In this document: in pieces, positions 43,181 through 52,242 of the stretch
Layout: the number at the start of each line of letters is the position of its first letter
How positions within the stretch are numbered: position 1 is the first letter of the stretch
From: Thermoanaerobacter ethanolicus JW 200
GTDB lineage: Bacteria > Bacillota > Thermoanaerobacteria > Thermoanaerobacterales > Thermoanaerobacteraceae
DNA length: 64,000 nucleotides
Reading direction: 5' to 3'
Assembly (NCBI RefSeq): GCF_003722315.1
Contig: NZ_CP033580.1
Span: 248,001 to 312,000, forward strand
Position numbers and translations under genes: made by a program
The notes under the pieces: generated by a model
The model's database searches: none
Told to the model about the DNA's origin: nothing
The model's input: the letters and a program-made list of their open reading frames with translations, nothing else

Positions 43181-43348
43181 TTAAACTACAAGATATTTAG
43201 GTGGCTCATCGCAAAAATCACATTTATGAGGTACCAGCCAATCAGTAAAAGAAACTTCATCCAATTTGTAAATATCCGGTGGTTGTTCGTACACTTCGAC
43301 AAATTCTTCAATGGCATCCTCTAAATGCTTTTCACACACAACAAACAT
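43181..43348 (-). CDS. CxxH/CxxC small zinc-ribbon protein (YyzF-like)
   Basis: 55 residues, [22 protein letters not shown] at the start and [16 protein letters not shown] at the end. The CxxH and CxxC pairs make a likely zinc site and identify a small Firmicute family found in this neighbourhood, next to htrA and rlmH. Role unknown. ATG at 43348 follows a GAGAGG site. It lies between htrA and rlmH in one minus-strand run. Confidence 0.8.
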   Translation of the reverse strand: MFVVCEKHLEDAIEEFVEVYEQPPDIYKLDEVSFTDWLVPHKCDFCDEPPKYLVV

Positions 43349-43358
43349 AAAACCTCTC

Positions 43359-44462
43359 CTATTCTCCGAGAGTTATAGTAGTATATCCTGTCTTTCCCGA
43401 TACGGTTTGGTACTTAACTTTTATTTTGTCACCTGGATTTTTTTCATAAATAATACATTTTAAACTTGTCATAGTATTTACAGGTCTTTCATCTATCTCC
43501 AAAATAATATAGCCTTTTTTAATGCCAGCTTTATAAGCAGGACCTTTAGGATCAATATCTGCCACATATATCCCCTCATATATATAAACATCTGCGGAAA
43601 TGTAACTGGCAATTTCTTTATCATACGCAACTATGCCAATATAAGGTGCTTTAAATGTACCCGTTTCTATCACTTTCTTAAGTATAGGCTTTACAATATT
43701 TATAGGTATAGCAAAGCCCAATCCTTCAGCAGTTGTTACCTTCGCAGTATTTATTCCAATTGCATAGCCTTGAGAATCCACTAAAGGCCCTCCGCTATTC
43801 CCTGGATTTATAGAAGCATCTGTCTGTATCAAGTCTTCCATGATTCGCGGTTTTCCATCCTCAGTAATGGGAAGGCTTCTATTTAAAGCGCTTATTATTC
43901 CAGAAGTAACCGTCCTTTGAAACCTAAGACCTAAAGGATTTCCAATTGCTATTGCGGTTTGCCCTACCGATATCTTGTCAGAATCTCCCAAAGGTATAAT
44001 TGGTAAATCTTTTGCATCAATTTTTAAGATAGAAAGGTCTAAAACAGGGTCAGTCCATAAAACTTTACCCGGAAGTATACTGCCATTACTTAAATATACC
44101 TTTATATTTTTGGATTTTTCATTAGCTACATGATTATTTGTTATAATATAGCCATTTGGATTAACAATAAAACCTGAACCTACACCTTCTACAGCTTTTT
44201 CTATAAAATAATACTCTCTTTGAAATTCTACAGTAGTAATTCCCACAACAGCAGGAGTATCCTTTTTTGCCACTACTTCCGCTATTGTAGGAGATTCTTT
44301 TGTTGGTATCACTACTTCTGTTTTTATTCCTGAAGAAGGAGGATAAGGTATAGGAATAACCTTACCCCATAAATATTTTGGTGCAATATATACAAATACT
44401 AAAGAGGTAACCAAAGAAACTATAATTGCAACAGCAAAAAAACTCTTCAATTGACGCTGCAT
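43359..44462 (-). CDS. htrA: HtrA/DegP-like membrane-anchored serine protease
   Basis: Envelope quality-control protease, 367 residues. An N-terminal transmembrane anchor (residues 8-27) leads to a trypsin-like domain with His111 (ITNNHVA), Asp142 (DPVLDLSILKID) and Ser223 (NPGNSGGPLVDS), and a C-terminal PDZ domain (YEGIYVADIDPKGPAYKAGIKKGYIILEIDERPV). This is the HtrC/HtrA of the wal cluster. A 13-bp perfect hairpin covers the start codon and part of the ribosome site. The gene follows murA by 67 bases. Confidence 0.95.
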   Translation of the reverse strand: MQRQLKSFFAVAIIVSLVTSLVFVYIAPKYLWGKVIPIPYPPSSGIKTEVVIPTKESPTIAEVVAKKDTPAVVGITTVEFQREYYFIEKAVEGVGSGFIVNPNGYIITNNHVANEKSKNIKVYLSNGSILPGKVLWTDPVLDLSILKIDAKDLPIIPLGDSDKISVGQTAIAIGNPLGLRFQRTVTSGIISALNRSLPITEDGKPRIMEDLIQTDASINPGNSGGPLVDSQGYAIGINTAKVTTAEGLGFAIPINIVKPILKKVIETGTFKAPYIGIVAYDKEIASYISADVYIYEGIYVADIDPKGPAYKAGIKKGYIILEIDERPVNTMTSLKCIIYEKNPGDKIKVKYQTVSGKTGYTTITLGE

Positions 44463-44500
44463 AATATCACCTCACTAAATAGGATGAGATATTATGCAGC
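44456..44500 (-). promoter_or_regulatory. Hairpin covering htrA ribosome site and start
   Basis: GCTGCATAATATC and GATATTATGCAGC (plus-strand arms 44456-44468 and 44488-44500) are perfect 13-base inverted repeats with a 19-base loop. The ATG (44460-44462) is in the stem, and the GAGGTG ribosome site (44468-44473) lies at the stem-loop edge. Folding would block initiation. It could equally be a DNA operator. Confidence 0.65.
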
Positions 44501-44528
44501 ACATTATACTCAAAATTTTATAGCTTTT

Positions 44529-45782
44529 TTACTCTTTTACCCTTACTACATCAGCTCCTAGTTGTTGAAGCTTTACTTCCATCGCTTCATAACCTCTATC
44601 TATATGATAAACCTCCATAACCTCTGTCGTACCCTCAGCAGCAAGCCCTGCTATAACCATCGCTGCACCTGCTCTTAAGTCTGTCGCATAAAGAGGTGCA
44701 CCTGTCAATTTCTCTACGCCTTCAATTATTGCAGTCCTTCCTTCTACTCTTACTTTCGCTCCCATTTTCTTTAACTCATTTAAATATTTAAATCTATTTT
44801 CATATATATTTTCAGTAATGACACTTATGCCATCAGCCAAAGCCAAAAGCACCGCAAAGGGCTGTTGCATATCTGTTGGAAAGCCAGGATAAGGTAAAGT
44901 TTTTATATCAACATGTTTTAAAGGTCCTTCTCTTCTTACTCTTATCACATCATCGTATTCTTCAACAATGACGCCCATTTCTGCAAGTTTTGCAACAATT
45001 GCTTCTAAGTGATTTGGAATTACTCCTTTTATATACACATCACCTTTAGTTGCGGCAGCTGCCACCATGTAAGTTCCTGCTTCTATTTGGTCAGGAATAA
45101 TAGTATAGTGACATCCGTGAAGCTTGTCTACGCCTGTTATCTTAATAGTATCTGTACCAGCACCTTTGATATTCGCTCCCATGGCATTTAAAAAGTTTGC
45201 TACATCAACTACATGGGGCTCTTTTGCACAGTTTTCTAATATCGTTACCCCTTCAGCTTTAACTGCTGCCAACATCAAATTTATAGTAGCACCTACACTC
45301 GCCACATCAAAATATATATGATTCCCTACTAATTTATCAGCTTTAATCCTTATAAGTCCATGTTCTATAGTAGTCTCCGCGCCTAAAGCTTCAAACCCTT
45401 TAATATGCTGATCAATAGGTCTTACACCAATATTGCACCCACCTGGCATAGCTATTACTGCCTCATTAAATCTACTTAAAAGTGCACCTATAAGATAATA
45501 AGAAGCCCTCATCTGGCTTGCTAAATCTCGAGGGGGGTAAAAGGAATTAAGCCCTTCAGGGGCAATTACTACTTCGTGTTTTTTCTTTTCTACTTTTCCT
45601 CCCAGATGGCGTATCATCTGGACTAATAATTCTATATCTTTTATATCAGGCAAATTATCTATCACACTCGGAGTATCAGCCAATAGGGCTGCGGGAAGGA
45701 TTGCAACAGCAGAGTTTTTAGCGCCACTTATCTGTATACTTCCTTTAAGGGGCTTTCCTCCTTTTATTATAAACTTTTCCAT
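44529..45782 (-). CDS. murA: UDP-N-acetylglucosamine 1-carboxyvinyltransferase
   Basis: First committed step of peptidoglycan precursor synthesis: transfers enolpyruvate to UDP-GlcNAc; target of fosfomycin. 417 residues with the inside-out alpha/beta barrel. The active-site Cys116 is in [16 protein letters not shown], so it should be fosfomycin-sensitive. [14 protein letters not shown] holds the conserved Lys-Asn of the UDP-GlcNAc site. It is placed between walI and htrA, where many Firmicutes have walJ. The genome may hold a second murA. Confidence 0.96.
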   Translation of the reverse strand: MEKFIIKGGKPLKGSIQISGAKNSAVAILPAALLADTPSVIDNLPDIKDIELLVQMIRHLGGKVEKKKHEVVIAPEGLNSFYPPRDLASQMRASYYLIGALLSRFNEAVIAMPGGCNIGVRPIDQHIKGFEALGAETTIEHGLIRIKADKLVGNHIYFDVASVGATINLMLAAVKAEGVTILENCAKEPHVVDVANFLNAMGANIKGAGTDTIKITGVDKLHGCHYTIIPDQIEAGTYMVAAAATKGDVYIKGVIPNHLEAIVAKLAEMGVIVEEYDDVIRVRREGPLKHVDIKTLPYPGFPTDMQQPFAVLLALADGISVITENIYENRFKYLNELKKMGAKVRVEGRTAIIEGVEKLTGAPLYATDLRAGAAMVIAGLAAEGTTEVMEVYHIDRGYEAMEVKLQQLGADVVRVKE

Positions 45783-45908
45783 TCTTCAATCTTCCCTTCA
45801 AATCAATAAAATAAATTAAACTTAAACAGTATCACAATATATACTTTAATACAATTTAAAATATTTTACAAGTATTTAAGGGTTAAAAAAAAGAAGAAGA
45901 AGGTGGTA

Positions 45909-46739
45909 TTATTTACCTTCCTCAAAATTTCCCGTATAAGCGTTTATGTAATATCTGTTGCCATCCTGAGTAGTTATCCTCCAAACAGGTACTGCTTCTC
46001 CTTTAGTAGCACTGCTCCAGTTAAAATAATAGCCTAATTTTATTTCTTTTACAACCATAGGTTTTGCATCCGTCTTTATCTCCACAAGCTTCAAAAGAGC
46101 ATAAGCCGCATTTATCACCTCTTTTTTCGCCTTTTCCATCACAACAGAACCAAACCAAGACTTTGAAAATTCAAAGCTTTTGTCATCTATTTTCCCTTCC
46201 ATCCATCCGCCATCTATGAAGTAATCCTTATAGGTTTGAAAATACTTTATCTTTACCTCTTTACCTTGAGAAATTTTTTCAACTTGTACATTTATTTCTT
46301 TAAAATGATAATTATTTATAAAATTCTGTACATACTCTTCCTTTTGAGAAGAAGACATATCTTTAAATTTATCGTTCTTTTCAAAATAATAAAAACTAAT
46401 GCCATCTACTTTGATAGTTTTATCTTCAAATTTAAAAATTGTATATCTATTTTCTTTGTATTTTTCATATTTTTGACTTTTAATAAAATTTTCTAAAACA
46501 AAACTTTCATCAAATATTTCTCTCGTTACCTTAACAAGAGGCATTGGCTCTGTCTCTTGCGGAATTGTAGTTTTCAAAATTATGTTGTTTTGCAATAAGA
46601 CTTCCTCTATTGAATACAAATCTTGCCTTGATAAAAGCTGGGGTTGCGGTTTATTAATTTTAGCAATAGTTAGATATAAAAGAACATTCAAAATCGCAAA
46701 GGTGATTATCAGCACTGTCTTTGCTTTAGACCAGTTCAT
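45909..46739 (-). CDS. walI: WalI (YycI) regulator of WalK
   Basis: Single-pass membrane protein with a large extracytoplasmic domain, 276 residues. The N-terminus MNWSKAKTVLIITFAILNVLLYLTIAK is the characteristic YycI start and membrane helix. The C-terminal GKEAVPVWRITTQDG/NRYYINAYTGNFE is the YycI signature fold. With WalH it holds WalK in check (known from Bacillus). It follows walH by three bases and is translationally coupled. Confidence 0.9.
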   Translation of the reverse strand: MNWSKAKTVLIITFAILNVLLYLTIAKINKPQPQLLSRQDLYSIEEVLLQNNIILKTTIPQETEPMPLVKVTREIFDESFVLENFIKSQKYEKYKENRYTIFKFEDKTIKVDGISFYYFEKNDKFKDMSSSQKEEYVQNFINNYHFKEINVQVEKISQGKEVKIKYFQTYKDYFIDGGWMEGKIDDKSFEFSKSWFGSVVMEKAKKEVINAAYALLKLVEIKTDAKPMVVKEIKLGYYFNWSSATKGEAVPVWRITTQDGNRYYINAYTGNFEEGK

Positions 46740-46742
46740 AAT

Positions 46743-48032
46743 TTATACCCCATTGTAAATCAACTTTCCATTAAATATGTTTATAAAAAACACTTTATTG
46801 TTACTTTCTCCAATCCAAACAGGGATAAATTGTCCCTCATAATACGCATAACCTATTTTTAAATCAGAAAGCGGTTCTCGCCAGTTTATCTCTTTTAATC
46901 CCATTGCAAGAGGTTGCTTCAATTTTGCATGAGAAATTAAATAACTTCCATTACTCATCAAATCTAAATACAAAACTCGTGCATATTTAATATTGCCATT
47001 TGAAATATTTATTTCGATTGGAAAATCCAGCATTTCTTTTTGCAAAATTCGAAGAGGATAATCAAATATATAATTAAAATAAAAATTATATTCCCCTTTT
47101 TCTTCTTTGAAATCCATCAGATAAATATCGTCAACTTTTATCCCTATTTCCTCCAAAAAGACGACAGATTTTCTCAGTGCAAAAATTTTATCAGTGGGAG
47201 AAGCTTCAGAAACAGTGTCATAAAATTCTATATACCCATTTTGATATAAGCGCAGACTTTTTAAACCGTCGGTATAAACAGTACATCCGTTATTCTCGGT
47301 AATTTTTCTTACAACAGAGATATTCGTAAAAAATTTTTCTAGAAAATGGGGGTCAGATTCAAAATTTGTTTCTTTACTATATATTTTTTTTATCGAAAAC
47401 GTTAGAGAAGGTATGTACACGTTTTTTTCAAAATATGCATTGCCTTCCTCATAAACAGATTCACACACACTGACCTCATCTTTAGGGAAATTCTTTATAA
47501 TGTTTTTTAAATCCTCCATCTCTGAATAATTGAAACTATAAAATTTTTTATTGGCTGCATCCTTCACAAAAATTTGATTTTTGTCTATGTTAACGATAAT
47601 CTCTTTTACATATACATTGCTATTTATTTTTCTAGACCAGCTATCTCTGTTGCTAAAAATATCTTTTAACAAGTCACCATTTGCACTTTTTCCCATTAAA
47701 AACCGCATAAACGTACCTTTTTGTGCGTTTTCCCAACTATTCTCATCGACCACATTTATTTTTTCTTCTTTATTTGAACTAATAAAATCCGTTGTTTTTT
47801 TCCATAAAGAAAAGGAAAGATTACCATCTGATACTAAGTACACTTTTCCTTGCAAACCCACAAAAGTGTATTCTGGCCTTATTATACGAAAAATGTCCAC
47901 CTTTGTATTTGTGGACTTTTTATTAATAAATGATAATTCATTTTGCGGAAAGGATATCCACAGTTTATAAGTTAAATACACGCTAGTTAAAACAAGAAAA
48001 AACAATAGCAGTGACTTAATCTTCTCCCTCAT
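46743..48032 (-). CDS. walH: WalH (YycH) regulator of WalK
   Basis: 429 residues: N-terminal membrane helix (LLLFFLVLTSVYLTYKLWISFP) and an extracytoplasmic domain with the YycH-type pattern, ending in FEGQFIPVWIG-like YYEGQFIPVWIGESNNKVFFINIFNG. It is the least conserved member of the wal operon, so the call rests partly on position between walK and walI. In Bacillus the protein complexes with WalI and WalK. Confidence 0.85.
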   Translation of the reverse strand: MREKIKSLLLFFLVLTSVYLTYKLWISFPQNELSFINKKSTNTKVDIFRIIRPEYTFVGLQGKVYLVSDGNLSFSLWKKTTDFISSNKEEKINVVDENSWENAQKGTFMRFLMGKSANGDLLKDIFSNRDSWSRKINSNVYVKEIIVNIDKNQIFVKDAANKKFYSFNYSEMEDLKNIIKNFPKDEVSVCESVYEEGNAYFEKNVYIPSLTFSIKKIYSKETNFESDPHFLEKFFTNISVVRKITENNGCTVYTDGLKSLRLYQNGYIEFYDTVSEASPTDKIFALRKSVVFLEEIGIKVDDIYLMDFKEEKGEYNFYFNYIFDYPLRILQKEMLDFPIEINISNGNIKYARVLYLDLMSNGSYLISHAKLKQPLAMGLKEINWREPLSDLKIGYAYYEGQFIPVWIGESNNKVFFINIFNGKLIYNGV

Positions 48033-48044
48033 CCTTCAAGACCT

Positions 48045-48440
48045 CTATTTTAAAAGAGATTTTATTATATCCTCAATGGCAGTAATTGTTATTTGCAAAA
48101 TCCCATCCTTTTTTGTAAGTATCACATGGCCTTTTATTATTTGCAATTGGTCGTCTTTATAAGCTTTTATTACTATATAATTATCTCCATAGCTTAAAGT
48201 CAATAATTTTGCGAAAAGCATTGTATCGCCAATTACCCATTTGTCGCTTAAATTATCGTTTAAGATAAGCTCTACAGTAGTATTAGGTTGTCCACTCCCA
48301 GAAATTATAAAATATTTGTTGTCCGTTTTTACATCGTTTATATTAGTTTTAACTTTTATGAGGTCATCTGCATATCCATATGACATAAAAAGAGCCATAA
48401 ACATCATCACTGCTACAAATAAAGCAACTATTTTTTTCAA
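48045..48440 (-). CDS. Secreted protein of unknown function within wal operon
   Basis: 131 residues. A clear signal peptide (MKKIVALFVAVMMFMALFMSYGYA, probable cut after GYA) and a beta-rich domain (IKVKTNINDVKTDNKYFIISGSGQPNTTVELILN), which looks like a bacterial Ig-like or carboxypeptidase-regulatory-type fold. I do not recognise the family. Located between walK and walH, which are usually adjacent, and only 12 bases before walH, so it is co-expressed. A role in cell-wall sensing is inferred from position alone. Confidence 0.7.
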   Translation of the reverse strand: MKKIVALFVAVMMFMALFMSYGYADDLIKVKTNINDVKTDNKYFIISGSGQPNTTVELILNDNLSDKWVIGDTMLFAKLLTLSYGDNYIVIKAYKDDQLQIIKGHVILTKKDGILQITITAIEDIIKSLLK

Positions 48441-48527
48441 GGATATCCCTCCTTCTCCTTTATGGTTTTATTATACAGTACTATTATTACAATATTGTTA
48501 CAGTAATATTAAATTATTATTACGAAT

Positions 48528-50234
48528 TTACTGGTATGGCAGTTTAACCCTCACTATAGTGCCTTTTCCTACTTCGCTTTCTATGTTTACTTCTCCTTTG
48601 TGAAGTTCTACAATTTGTTTTACAATAGAAAGCCCCAAACCTGTACCTCCAAGCTCTCTGGATCTGGCTTTATCTACTCTGTAAAACCTTTCAAAGATTC
48701 GAGGCAGGTCTTCTTTAGGAATTCCTATACCGTTGTCTTCCACAATGAAGGTTGCAAAATTTTCATCGTATTCTGTCATAACTTTTATCATTCCGTTTTC
48801 TGGAGTGTATTTTATAGCATTGGTTACTAGGTTCACTATAACTTGTTCCATTTTATCTTTGTCAATATACACATGCCTTGGTACTTCTTGAAGGTCGACG
48901 ATAAGTTTCTGATTTTTTTTATGAGCTTCAATAGAAAGTCTATTTATTACGTCAATTATTACTTCATTTAAATTTTTATGCTCAAATTTGAGGTTTTTCT
49001 CTTCAGAATCCATTTTAGATAAAAGAAGTAAATCTTTTACAAGACGTGTCATTCTGTCAGTTTCTGAATCTATTATTTTTAAAAATCTCTTTAAATATTC
49101 AGCATCTACGTCGCTGTAAAGAAGAGTTTCAACATAGCTTTTTATGGTGGCAAGAGGAGTTCTAAGTTCATGAGAGACATTTGCCACAAACTCCTTCCTC
49201 ATGGCATCCAATTTGTGTTGCTCCGTGATATCGTGAAGTACATAAACATATCCTTCTATTTGTTGATTGCTTTTTAGCGGAGCTATGTTAACTGTTAAAA
49301 CCTTGTTTCCGCAATTCATTGTCGCTACTGCATCTTCTTTTTCTAAATTTAGTATTCCCTCTATTGGCATTCCTAATTCCAGCTTCACATTTAACATTTT
49401 CTCGGCAGCCTCATTATAGTGGATTATGTTGCCTTTTGCATCTGTTGCCACAACACCATCGGTCATAAATTGTATAATAGCTTCTATTTTGTTTTTTTCA
49501 CCTTGAATATCATTTAAAGTCTGTTTTAACCGCAAAGATAAAAAATTAAACATTTCACCTAATTTTCCTATTTCATCATTAGATTTTATCTTTATCGTCA
49601 CATCAAAATTACCTTCTGCCATCTTTTGAGCATATTTTGTCACTTCTTTGATGGGGTCAGTTATAGTCTTGGACAAAATATATCCAAGCACCATAGTAAT
49701 TCCAACAGCAAAAAGAGTAGCACTCGAAAGAATCAAATTGACATCCCATAAAGTCTCATATATTCCATTTAAAGAACCGCTAATATACACAACTCCATTT
49801 ATTTTACCATCGCTATTATAAACTGGCATGGCAAAGCTTTTTATTTTTCCAGTAGAATTATAATCATCAGTCACTTCACTTCCGATTTCTCCTGATAGGG
49901 CTTTGACAATAGCAGGAGTCATCATTTTACCCCTATCCCCAGTTGAACTAGCTAAAATATTTCCTTTATTATCCAAAATATACACATACTTTACGTTTGA
50001 ATTAGGACCCATGTACATATTTATCACATTTTTTAAGCTTTTTGCATCCATGTTGTCTTTAAGGGTAAAAGAAATACCTCGTGCTTGCGCTTCAAGGTAA
50101 TTGTCAAAGTTATTCATGTGGTAATTTTCAAGAGATTTATAAAGATATACCCATATGATTTCCATTGCTACAAGTATTAACAAAGTATATATGAGAATTA
50201 TTTTCCATTGAATGCTTTTAAATCTGCTTCTCAT
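48528..50234 (-). CDS. walK: WalK sensor histidine kinase
   Basis: 568 residues from ATG 50234. Order: membrane helix 12-33, extracellular Cache-like domain 34-165 (VKYVYILDNKGNILASSTGD), helix 166-188, HAMP 189-241, PAS 250-340, HisKA with His355 (FVANVSHELRTPLATIKSY) and HATPase (VNLVTNAIKYTPENG, DNGIGIPKEDLPRIFERFYR, GGTGLGLSIVKQIVELHKG). This is the full Gram-positive WalK layout. It phosphorylates WalR to control autolysins. It overlaps the end of walR by 17 bases. In-frame upstream codons to 50300 lie inside walR and are not likely used. Confidence 0.95.
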   Translation of the reverse strand: MRSRFKSIQWKIILIYTLLILVAMEIIWVYLYKSLENYHMNNFDNYLEAQARGISFTLKDNMDAKSLKNVINMYMGPNSNVKYVYILDNKGNILASSTGDRGKMMTPAIVKALSGEIGSEVTDDYNSTGKIKSFAMPVYNSDGKINGVVYISGSLNGIYETLWDVNLILSSATLFAVGITMVLGYILSKTITDPIKEVTKYAQKMAEGNFDVTIKIKSNDEIGKLGEMFNFLSLRLKQTLNDIQGEKNKIEAIIQFMTDGVVATDAKGNIIHYNEAAEKMLNVKLELGMPIEGILNLEKEDAVATMNCGNKVLTVNIAPLKSNQQIEGYVYVLHDITEQHKLDAMRKEFVANVSHELRTPLATIKSYVETLLYSDVDAEYLKRFLKIIDSETDRMTRLVKDLLLLSKMDSEEKNLKFEHKNLNEVIIDVINRLSIEAHKKNQKLIVDLQEVPRHVYIDKDKMEQVIVNLVTNAIKYTPENGMIKVMTEYDENFATFIVEDNGIGIPKEDLPRIFERFYRVDKARSRELGGTGLGLSIVKQIVELHKGEVNIESEVGKGTIVRVKLPYQ

Positions 50235-50913
50235 CGCTAAAATAGTAACCAACCCCTCTTTTTGTGTGAATAAGCTTGGGGTTACTGGGGTCATCTTCAA
50301 TTTTTTCTCTCAGTCTTCTTATGGTGACATCTACTGTTCTAATATCACCCAGATATTCATAACCCCATACCTTTTCCAATAGCATTTCGCGTGAAAAAAT
50401 AAGCCCCTTGTTTAAAATGAGAAATCTCAAAAGTTCAAATTCTCTGGAGGTAAGTTCTATCTCTTTATTGTTTTTTTCTACTTTATATTTCGACATGTCA
50501 ATTTTTAAATTTTTTACGTAAATGATATTCCCAGACTCGTTTCCATTTAAACTAATTCTCCTTAAATTAGCTTTTACTCGTGCTATGAGTTCTCTTATAG
50601 AAAAAGGTTTCGTTATGTAGTCATCAGCTCCCAATTCCAGTCCCAATACTTTGTCTACTTCTTCCTCTTTAGCCGTCAACATCAAAATAGGTATAGTCAT
50701 CGATTGCCTTAGAGTCCTTAGTACTGAAAAACCGTCTAATTTAGGCAACATCACATCAAGTATTATCAAATCTGGATTTTGCTCTTTTGCTATTTTTAAA
50801 GCCTCTTCCCCATCATAAGCTTCATAAGTTATGTATCCCTCTTTTTCCAGATTGTATTTGATTATCTCAACTATAGGCTTCTCATCATCAACTATCAGTA
50901 TTCTGTAACTCAT
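50218..50913 (-). CDS. walR: WalR response regulator
   Basis: OmpR-type regulator, 231 residues. Receiver domain with Asp53 as phosphoacceptor (LIILDVMLPKLDGFSVLRTLR), Thr and Lys switch residues (MLTAKEEEVDK, YITKPFSIREL), then a winged helix ending EDDPSNPKLIHTKRGVGYYFSDE. It is the essential regulator of cell-wall turnover in Firmicutes. First gene of walR-walK-orf-walH-walI, which continues to murA-htrA-rlmH. A hairpin upstream closes the preceding peptidase gene. Confidence 0.96.
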   Translation of the reverse strand: MSYRILIVDDEKPIVEIIKYNLEKEGYITYEAYDGEEALKIAKEQNPDLIILDVMLPKLDGFSVLRTLRQSMTIPILMLTAKEEEVDKVLGLELGADDYITKPFSIRELIARVKANLRRISLNGNESGNIIYVKNLKIDMSKYKVEKNNKEIELTSREFELLRFLILNKGLIFSREMLLEKVWGYEYLGDIRTVDVTIRRLREKIEDDPSNPKLIHTKRGVGYYFSDEKQI

Positions 50914-50943
50914 TTTACTTCCCCCTTGTCTTTTTATAGGGTT

Positions 50944-50974
50944 AAAGCAAGAAGAGCAACACTCTCCTTGCTTT
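50944..50974 (-). terminator. Weak hairpin between MA-clan peptidase gene and walR
   Basis: AAAGCAAG/CTTGCTTT with inner AGAG/CTCT, just after the peptidase stop. There is no T-run on the minus strand, so termination may be partial. Confidence 0.5.
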
Positions 50975-51779
50975 ATTTCACTGAATCTATAAATTTCTCT
51001 AAATCTTGTCCTGTAACTTTATAAAAACTCTCACTTAAACTTAACCCTCTCCCCAAATATTTTAAAATATCTCTTATGCTTTGCATCCCATATTTATCAC
51101 TTATGGCTTTTACTATTTCAAAAGACCTTTTATAGGCCAATGTCTCATCTAATTGGTTAAAGTTATAAGTCAACTCTTTGAGGGAATAGGGTTTATCACC
51201 TGTTACACCTTCACCCCAGACAAAACCGTTTTCTCGATATTCTTCCAAAAGGGCTATACCTTCTGTAAACCATACGGGGTAATTGCCTCTCGCAATATCA
51301 TCTACAACAAGGTGGGCAAATTCGTGTACAATCGGTCCGTCATGCTCAAAGACTTTTTCTAGGTCTTCTGTAGGACTAATCCACAATTCAGGTGATACTA
51401 TGCTTATGACTCCATTTAAATAAAGCCCCATCGCAGTATCCCCTTTTGCAAGTGAAAAATCTGTGTTCATTTTTTCAGGGTCATGGTACATTATAATGAC
51501 GGTTTTACCAGGTGGTTTGTAATCTAAATCTTTAGTAACACTATCATAATGTTTTTCTGCAATTTCTAAAACAAGAGAAACGTATTTTTCATCTGGCATG
51601 GTATATCGCACTATAAAGTGCTCACTTTGTGTTGTTTTGTAATCTTTTACATTATCTGTTAAACTATTTTCTTTTATTTCTCTCACATAAGGATAGGAAG
51701 CCACCATAATTTTGTTAGCATAATAAAGAGAAATGAACAAAATAAGTGCAATAGCAAAAACAATAATTTTCTTTTTCAT
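50973..51779 (-). CDS. Membrane-anchored gluzincin peptidase (MA clan)
   Basis: 268 residues. N-terminal membrane anchor (IIVFAIALILFISLYYANKIMV), then an extracytoplasmic domain with the zinc motif PIVHEFAHLVVDD (HExxH) and the third ligand in VWFTEGIALLEEYRE. It matches the Peptidase_MA-like families of Firmicutes. Substrate unknown. It directly precedes walR, so an envelope role is plausible. ATG start after GAGGTGATACAGG. Confidence 0.85.
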   Translation of the reverse strand: MKKKIIVFAIALILFISLYYANKIMVASYPYVREIKENSLTDNVKDYKTTQSEHFIVRYTMPDEKYVSLVLEIAEKHYDSVTKDLDYKPPGKTVIIMYHDPEKMNTDFSLAKGDTAMGLYLNGVISIVSPELWISPTEDLEKVFEHDGPIVHEFAHLVVDDIARGNYPVWFTEGIALLEEYRENGFVWGEGVTGDKPYSLKELTYNFNQLDETLAYKRSFEIVKAISDKYGMQSIRDILKYLGRGLSLSESFYKVTGQDLEKFIDSVK

Positions 51780-51949
51780 CCTGTATCACCTCACATACAT
51801 TTAAAACCCCGTATGTAATTTATATGTAGAGGCTTTTATATGTATGAAGCGATACAGGTTTTTTTGACAAATATAATTACAACTGTATTATAACATTCAT
51901 AAATACTTGTAGCAACCCTACAAAAATAAAAAGCCCTCCATAGGGCTTG

Positions 51950-52214
51950 CAGTTTGTTGACAAAGTTAAAAAATATTCAAAGGAGATATTTTGCATCGTC
52001 GCTCCGATGTTCCAAAGCGACAAAACTAAAGCTCGACCTTCGGGCTCCGGCAGGGTACCGGGCACAATCGGCCTCCTTGCCTCAGGTGCCCGCCTTCGCC
52101 ATCCATGGCTTCGGCCCTGCCTCCACCCTCGGTCTTGCTAAGTTTTGTTACCGCTTTGTAACAAGTCGCTCCTTATGCAAAATATCTCCTTTACGAAAGT
52201 TTGTCTACAGTCTG
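51950..52214. mobile_element. TIR-bounded non-autonomous element in a terminator (copy 2)
   Basis: 265 bases, same ends as copy 1 (CAGTTTGTTGACAAA; inverted CAGACTGTAGACAAA) and the same inner AAAGGAGATATTTTGCAT inverted pair, but without the nested palindrome. AAAGCCCTCCATAGGGCTTG flanks it on both sides (51930-51949 and 52215-52234), which is the terminator hairpin of the M23 peptidase gene. The distal copy keeps the T-run. Frames through it (62, 64, 105 codons) are not genes. Confidence 0.88.
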
Positions 52215-52242
52215 AAAGCCCTCCATAGGGCTTGTCACAATT

